NCBI GenBank assembly: GCA_019685555.1
Contig: JABFQN010000002.1
Span: forward strand, 62,001-126,000
Origin: Candidatus Bathyarchaeota archaeon A05DMB-3
Lineage (GTDB): Archaea; Thermoproteota; Bathyarchaeia; Bathyarchaeales; Bathycorpusculaceae
DNA length: 64,000 nucleotides
Direction of reading: 5' to 3'
The notes under the pieces are model-generated. The model ran no database searches and was not told the DNA's origin. It saw only the letters and a list, made by a program, of their open reading frames with translations. The position numbers and the translations under genes were made by a program. This document shows, piece after piece, positions 62,723 to 64,000 of this stretch (the first letter of the stretch is position 1; every line of letters begins with the position of its first letter).

Positions 62723-63148
62723 ATGAAAGCCATCGAAGTAATTAATGCTTTTGGTCATAAGAACATTAGGGCTGCTCACAAAACCACTTTAGAAATTACA
62801 AAGGAGGAAGAGTTATCGTTGATGGGTGACTGTGTTATTGCAGTTTCAGCGGATAAAGGCTTTTTAGAGCTTAATCCCGAGTTTAAGCGGTTTCTCCTCA
62901 CGGAAGGAGCGAAACTAACCATTTTAATTGATGCTGCTGGAGTAACTGACACCGTTCATGCCCTTGGTAGTCCCAAATTGGTTCTGACGCATCCGACAGA
63001 TTTGGTTGTTAGAAAAAGCAACCATATTTGTAGTAGGACGTTGGCGATACATGCAGATAAGGCTGCATGCAACCTTTCAAGGGAGCTTTTAGAAAAACTC
63101 CAAAACCCGAAACAGAGGGTCAAAATAACTTTAATAGTCGAAGTTTAA
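62723..63148 (+). CDS. DUF371 family archaeal protein
   Basis: About 141 aa from MKAIEVINAFGHKNI. Conserved-looking stretches: HKTTLEITKEEELSLMGDCVIAVSADKGF, FKRFLLTEGAKLTILIDAAG and LVVRKSNHICSRTLAIHADKAACNL, matching the archaeal DUF371 family. Function unknown; small beta-barrel-like fold expected. Earlier in-frame Met codons overlap the GNAT gene. Ends 4 nt inside the convergent trm5 gene. Confidence 0.82.
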   Translation: MKAIEVINAFGHKNIRAAHKTTLEITKEEELSLMGDCVIAVSADKGFLELNPEFKRFLLTEGAKLTILIDAAGVTDTVHALGSPKLVLTHPTDLVVRKSNHICSRTLAIHADKAACNLSRELLEKLQNPKQRVKITLIVEV

Positions 63149-64000
63149 CGTATTTCCACGTCTAATACGGCTTGCCACTCATAAGGGGCTGTTTCACGGA
63201 TAAATCTCGTGAAAAGAATTTTCTCCACTTTTCTCCCAAACTTTTTAATCTCTTTTGCGAATCGGACTTTCAAATTTTCTAAAGAATCTGACAAGCTGAC
63301 AAAATTGTAAAAGTGTATGATGCCGCCTTCGGGTTTTAATGCTTCACATGCTGTGCCTATAAACTCCATGGCTTTTTCCGGCAAATTCATGATTACGCGG
63401 TCTGCCACGCCGCGGAGTTGTTGCCTAACAATCTGTTTTGCGTCTCCCAAAATTGGGCGGACTTTTTCGCCAACTCTGTTTAGCCTAACATTTTTTTCTA
63501 GAAAGGCAATTGCGCTTGGGTTTATGTCTATGGCGTAAACCTTCACATTTTTATGGGTTTTGGCAATCAATATTGCGAAGGGTCCTACTCCGGCGAACAT
63601 GTCTATGACGGTTTCGCCTTCCTTGACAACGGATGTTACCCTTTTATGTTCGTTAGACAAGCGTGGTGAAAAGTATACGCGGGTTAGGTCCACGTAGTAT
63701 TTGCATCCGTGTTCTTTATGTATGGTTTCGGTTCTGTTTTCTCCGGCTATATGCGTGAATTCTCTTAAGCGGTATTTGCCCTTCACGGGTCCAGCTTTAG
63801 CCAAAACCGTTTGCACGTTTTTGTGGGATTGCATTATAGCGTTTCCTATTTCTGTTTTGTAGCGTTCCAGTTCTTGTGGAATTTCGATTATGGCTATGTC
63901 TCCGACAAAGTCTATTGCGCGGGGAAGGCTGCCTAACAAATGCGGTGGAAGTTTTCCATCTAAAATTTCCAACAATGTTGCTGGATGCTTTTTCCTTTCC
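63145..64000 (-). CDS. trm5: tRNA (guanine37-N1)-methyltransferase Trm5-like, 5' end beyond window
   Basis: SAM-dependent methylation of G37 in tRNA, a frame-keeping modification, or a related Taw2-type step. The frame is open to the right edge, so the N-terminus lies outside. Visible: LPRAIDFVGDIAIIEIPQEL, YYVDLTRVYFSPRLSNEHKRV, SAM motif VIDMFAGVGPFAILIAK, YAIDINPSAIAFLEKNVRLN and MNLPEKAMEFI (the NLP catalytic motif). This matches aTrm5; a TTG at 63975 is possible but would start inside the conserved N-terminal domain. Confidence 0.9.
   Translation of the reverse strand, partial: ERKKHPATLLEILDGKLPPHLLGSLPRAIDFVGDIAIIEIPQELERYKTEIGNAIMQSHKNVQTVLAKAGPVKGKYRLREFTHIAGENRTETIHKEHGCKYYVDLTRVYFSPRLSNEHKRVTSVVKEGETVIDMFAGVGPFAILIAKTHKNVKVYAIDINPSAIAFLEKNVRLNRVGEKVRPILGDAKQIVRQQLRGVADRVIMNLPEKAMEFIGTACEALKPEGGIIHFYNFVSLSDSLENLKVRFAKEIKKFGRKVEKILFTRFIRETAPYEWQAVLDVEIR

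Overview
The window is archaeal chromosome, most likely from the TACK side and plausibly a Bathyarchaeia-type organism (this lineage call is inference). The basis is a wholly archaeal information-processing set (TFB, Gar1, Alba, L7Ae, S28e, L24e, L40e, S6e, EF-1beta, FEN1, Cdc48/VAT, archaeal SAM synthetase, TruD, Pth2, GPN-loop GTPase, PAC2), an archaeal initiator tRNA, and methanopterin-linked C1 enzymes (Fae-Hps, Ftr). There are no insertion sequences, CRISPR arrays or phage genes. Genes are dense and no gap exceeds about 250 bases. Bases 1-163 hold no gene I can support. The last gene runs off the right edge.

Layout. 0.2-5 kb: cobalamin adenosyltransferase, S6e, an MFS carrier, and a Fae-Hps fusion carrying an extra N-terminal helix-turn-helix, followed by two small hypothetical genes and tRNA-Glu/tRNA-Gly. 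5-8 kb: korABC, a 2-oxoacid:ferredoxin oxidoreductase that pairs logically with sucCD at 22.8-24.8 kb. 8-20 kb: most of de novo purine synthesis (purM-S-L-Q forward; purF-purD reverse), with ftr, a PfkB kinase, a GH43-like secreted protein and a HAD protein between. 20-30 kb: aspS, KH protein, alba, sucCD, L40e, TFB-gar1, L7Ae-S28e-L24e. 30-45 kb: radical SAM enzymes, a large secreted subtilase, an intron-containing initiator tRNA-Met, small regulators, an SPFH protein, a secreted transglutaminase-like protein and a GPN GTPase. 45-64 kb: SAM synthetase with a divergent HTH-CBS regulator, DHH phosphoesterase, a reverse operon (Zn-ribbon, EF-1beta, cdc48, small wHTH, ggr, pth2, truD), fen1, trpB2, pcm, glmS, a split metE pair, regulators and trm5.

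The most striking observation is in pcm. Its reading frame is broken by exactly 31 nt, and those bases fold with the flanks into a bulge-helix-bulge motif (4-bp GC central helix, two 3-nt bulges, 9-bp inner helix). Cutting the bulges at the canonical positions restores the conserved family sequence in frame. This looks like an archaeal splicing-endonuclease intron inside a protein-coding gene. The initiator tRNA-Met has a related but less regular intron of about 54 nt in its D arm, so the same machinery would serve both.

A second theme is near-cognate start codons: cobA and EF-1beta appear to start at ACG and korC at CTG. In each case a Shine-Dalgarno-like sequence lies upstream and the family-typical N-terminus begins there; for cobA and korC no ATG/GTG/TTG is available. 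A third theme is regulators beside palindromes that overlap TATA boxes or start sites (HTH-Fae-Hps, HTH-CBS, an RHH-like protein), suggesting autoregulation.
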